Positions 63,944 through 64,000 of a DNA stretch of 64,000 nt are shown here, one piece after another. The position numbers were made by a program, and so were the translations under genes. The notes under the pieces are model-generated. The model had not been told where the DNA came from and searched no databases. It saw only the letters and a program-made list of their open reading frames with translations. The stretch is from Labrys wisconsinensis. Its GTDB lineage: Bacteria; Pseudomonadota; Alphaproteobacteria; Rhizobiales; Labraceae. The stretch covers positions 1 through 64,000 of the forward strand of contig NZ_JAUSVX010000030.1 of NCBI RefSeq assembly GCF_030814995.1, given 5' to 3'. Position 1 is the stretch's first letter. Each line of letters starts with the position of its first letter.

Positions 63944-64000
63944 TCACAACCGTCCCCGCAGCACGCGGTGCACGGTGACGCGCGAGGTGACGCCGGTGAT
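63944..64000 (-). CDS. ftsX: Partial CDS, probable FtsX C-terminus
   Basis: Reading in from the window edge, the last 18 codons encode ITGVTSRVTVHRVLRGRL followed by TGA at 63946-63944. The end resembles the tail after the last membrane span of alphaproteobacterial FtsX, the permease-like partner of FtsE in septum peptidoglycan control. Order ftsX-ydcF-plsC supports it. Only 57 bases are visible, so the name rests mostly on synteny. Confidence 0.5.
   Translation of the reverse strand: MTGVTSRVTVHRVLRGRL

Noticed and set aside
1..64000. Prophage, insertion sequence, integron, CRISPR array, tRNA or rRNA
   Set aside because: I looked for transposase/integrase motifs, regularly spaced direct repeats and tRNA-like cloverleaves and saw none that stands up.

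Overview
The window looks like a contig end from a high-GC alphaproteobacterium, most probably of the order Hyphomicrobiales (Rhizobiales). Support comes from several lineage markers: a GapR-family nucleoid protein, ZapE, PhaR next to phaAB, a short Cys-free ribosomal L36, an L21 with a long C-terminal tail, heterotetrameric sarcosine oxidase genes in the order soxB-soxD-soxA-soxG, and an ftsX (partial) / ydcF / plsC neighbourhood. No rRNA, tRNA, CRISPR array, integrase or insertion sequence is visible. The first ~117 bases are C/G homopolymer and look like an assembly or sequencing artefact that cuts off the gene upstream of the first operon.

Region 1 (162-11242, + strand) is a soluble di-iron propane/alkane monooxygenase locus: reductase (mimB), small hydroxylase subunit (mimC), coupling protein (mimD), a cluster-associated amidohydrolase, a DUF59/MIP18-type protein with a Cys-rich tail, a GroEL-like chaperonin (mimG) and a sigma-54 activator (mimR). 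The large hydroxylase subunit mimA should lie just left of the window. Around mimR lie five unrecognised genes (6489-6977, 9110-9601, 9598-9900, a WD40-like protein at 9917-11032, and a 59-residue protein at 11063-11242). They are tightly packed and are the best candidate here for an undescribed accessory module.

Region 2 (11253-24264) holds the sarcosine oxidase operon soxBDAG (- strand), polyhydroxybutyrate genes phaR and phaAB, a farnesyl-diphosphate-synthase-type prenyltransferase, a DUF1345 membrane protein, a GbdR/GlxA-type AraC regulator and a degenerate GGDEF-EAL protein. An operator-like sequence is shared by the upstream regions of soxB and of the AraC regulator.

Region 3 (24531-46037) is mixed chromosomal core: TetR, ZapE, GST, rpmJ, a TPR protein, hydrolases, MFS exporters, a secreted caspase-like protease beside a stand-alone copy of its own C-terminal domain, pyruvate kinase, glycerate 2-kinase, GapR, HupE, rplU-rpmA and acetyltransferases.

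Region 4 (46004-56752, - strand) is a four-gene efflux operon (adaptor, two different RND pumps, outer-membrane channel; MdtABC-OprM type) followed upstream by a FecR-domain protein and two tandem tyrosine-rich secreted micro-proteins. Region 5 (57106-64000) carries a chemoreceptor, rpmB with a clear promoter and terminator, plsC, small hypothetical proteins, a LysR regulator, a YdcF-family protein and the last 18 codons of a probable ftsX.

All functional names rest on motif and family recognition by eye; no database search was run.
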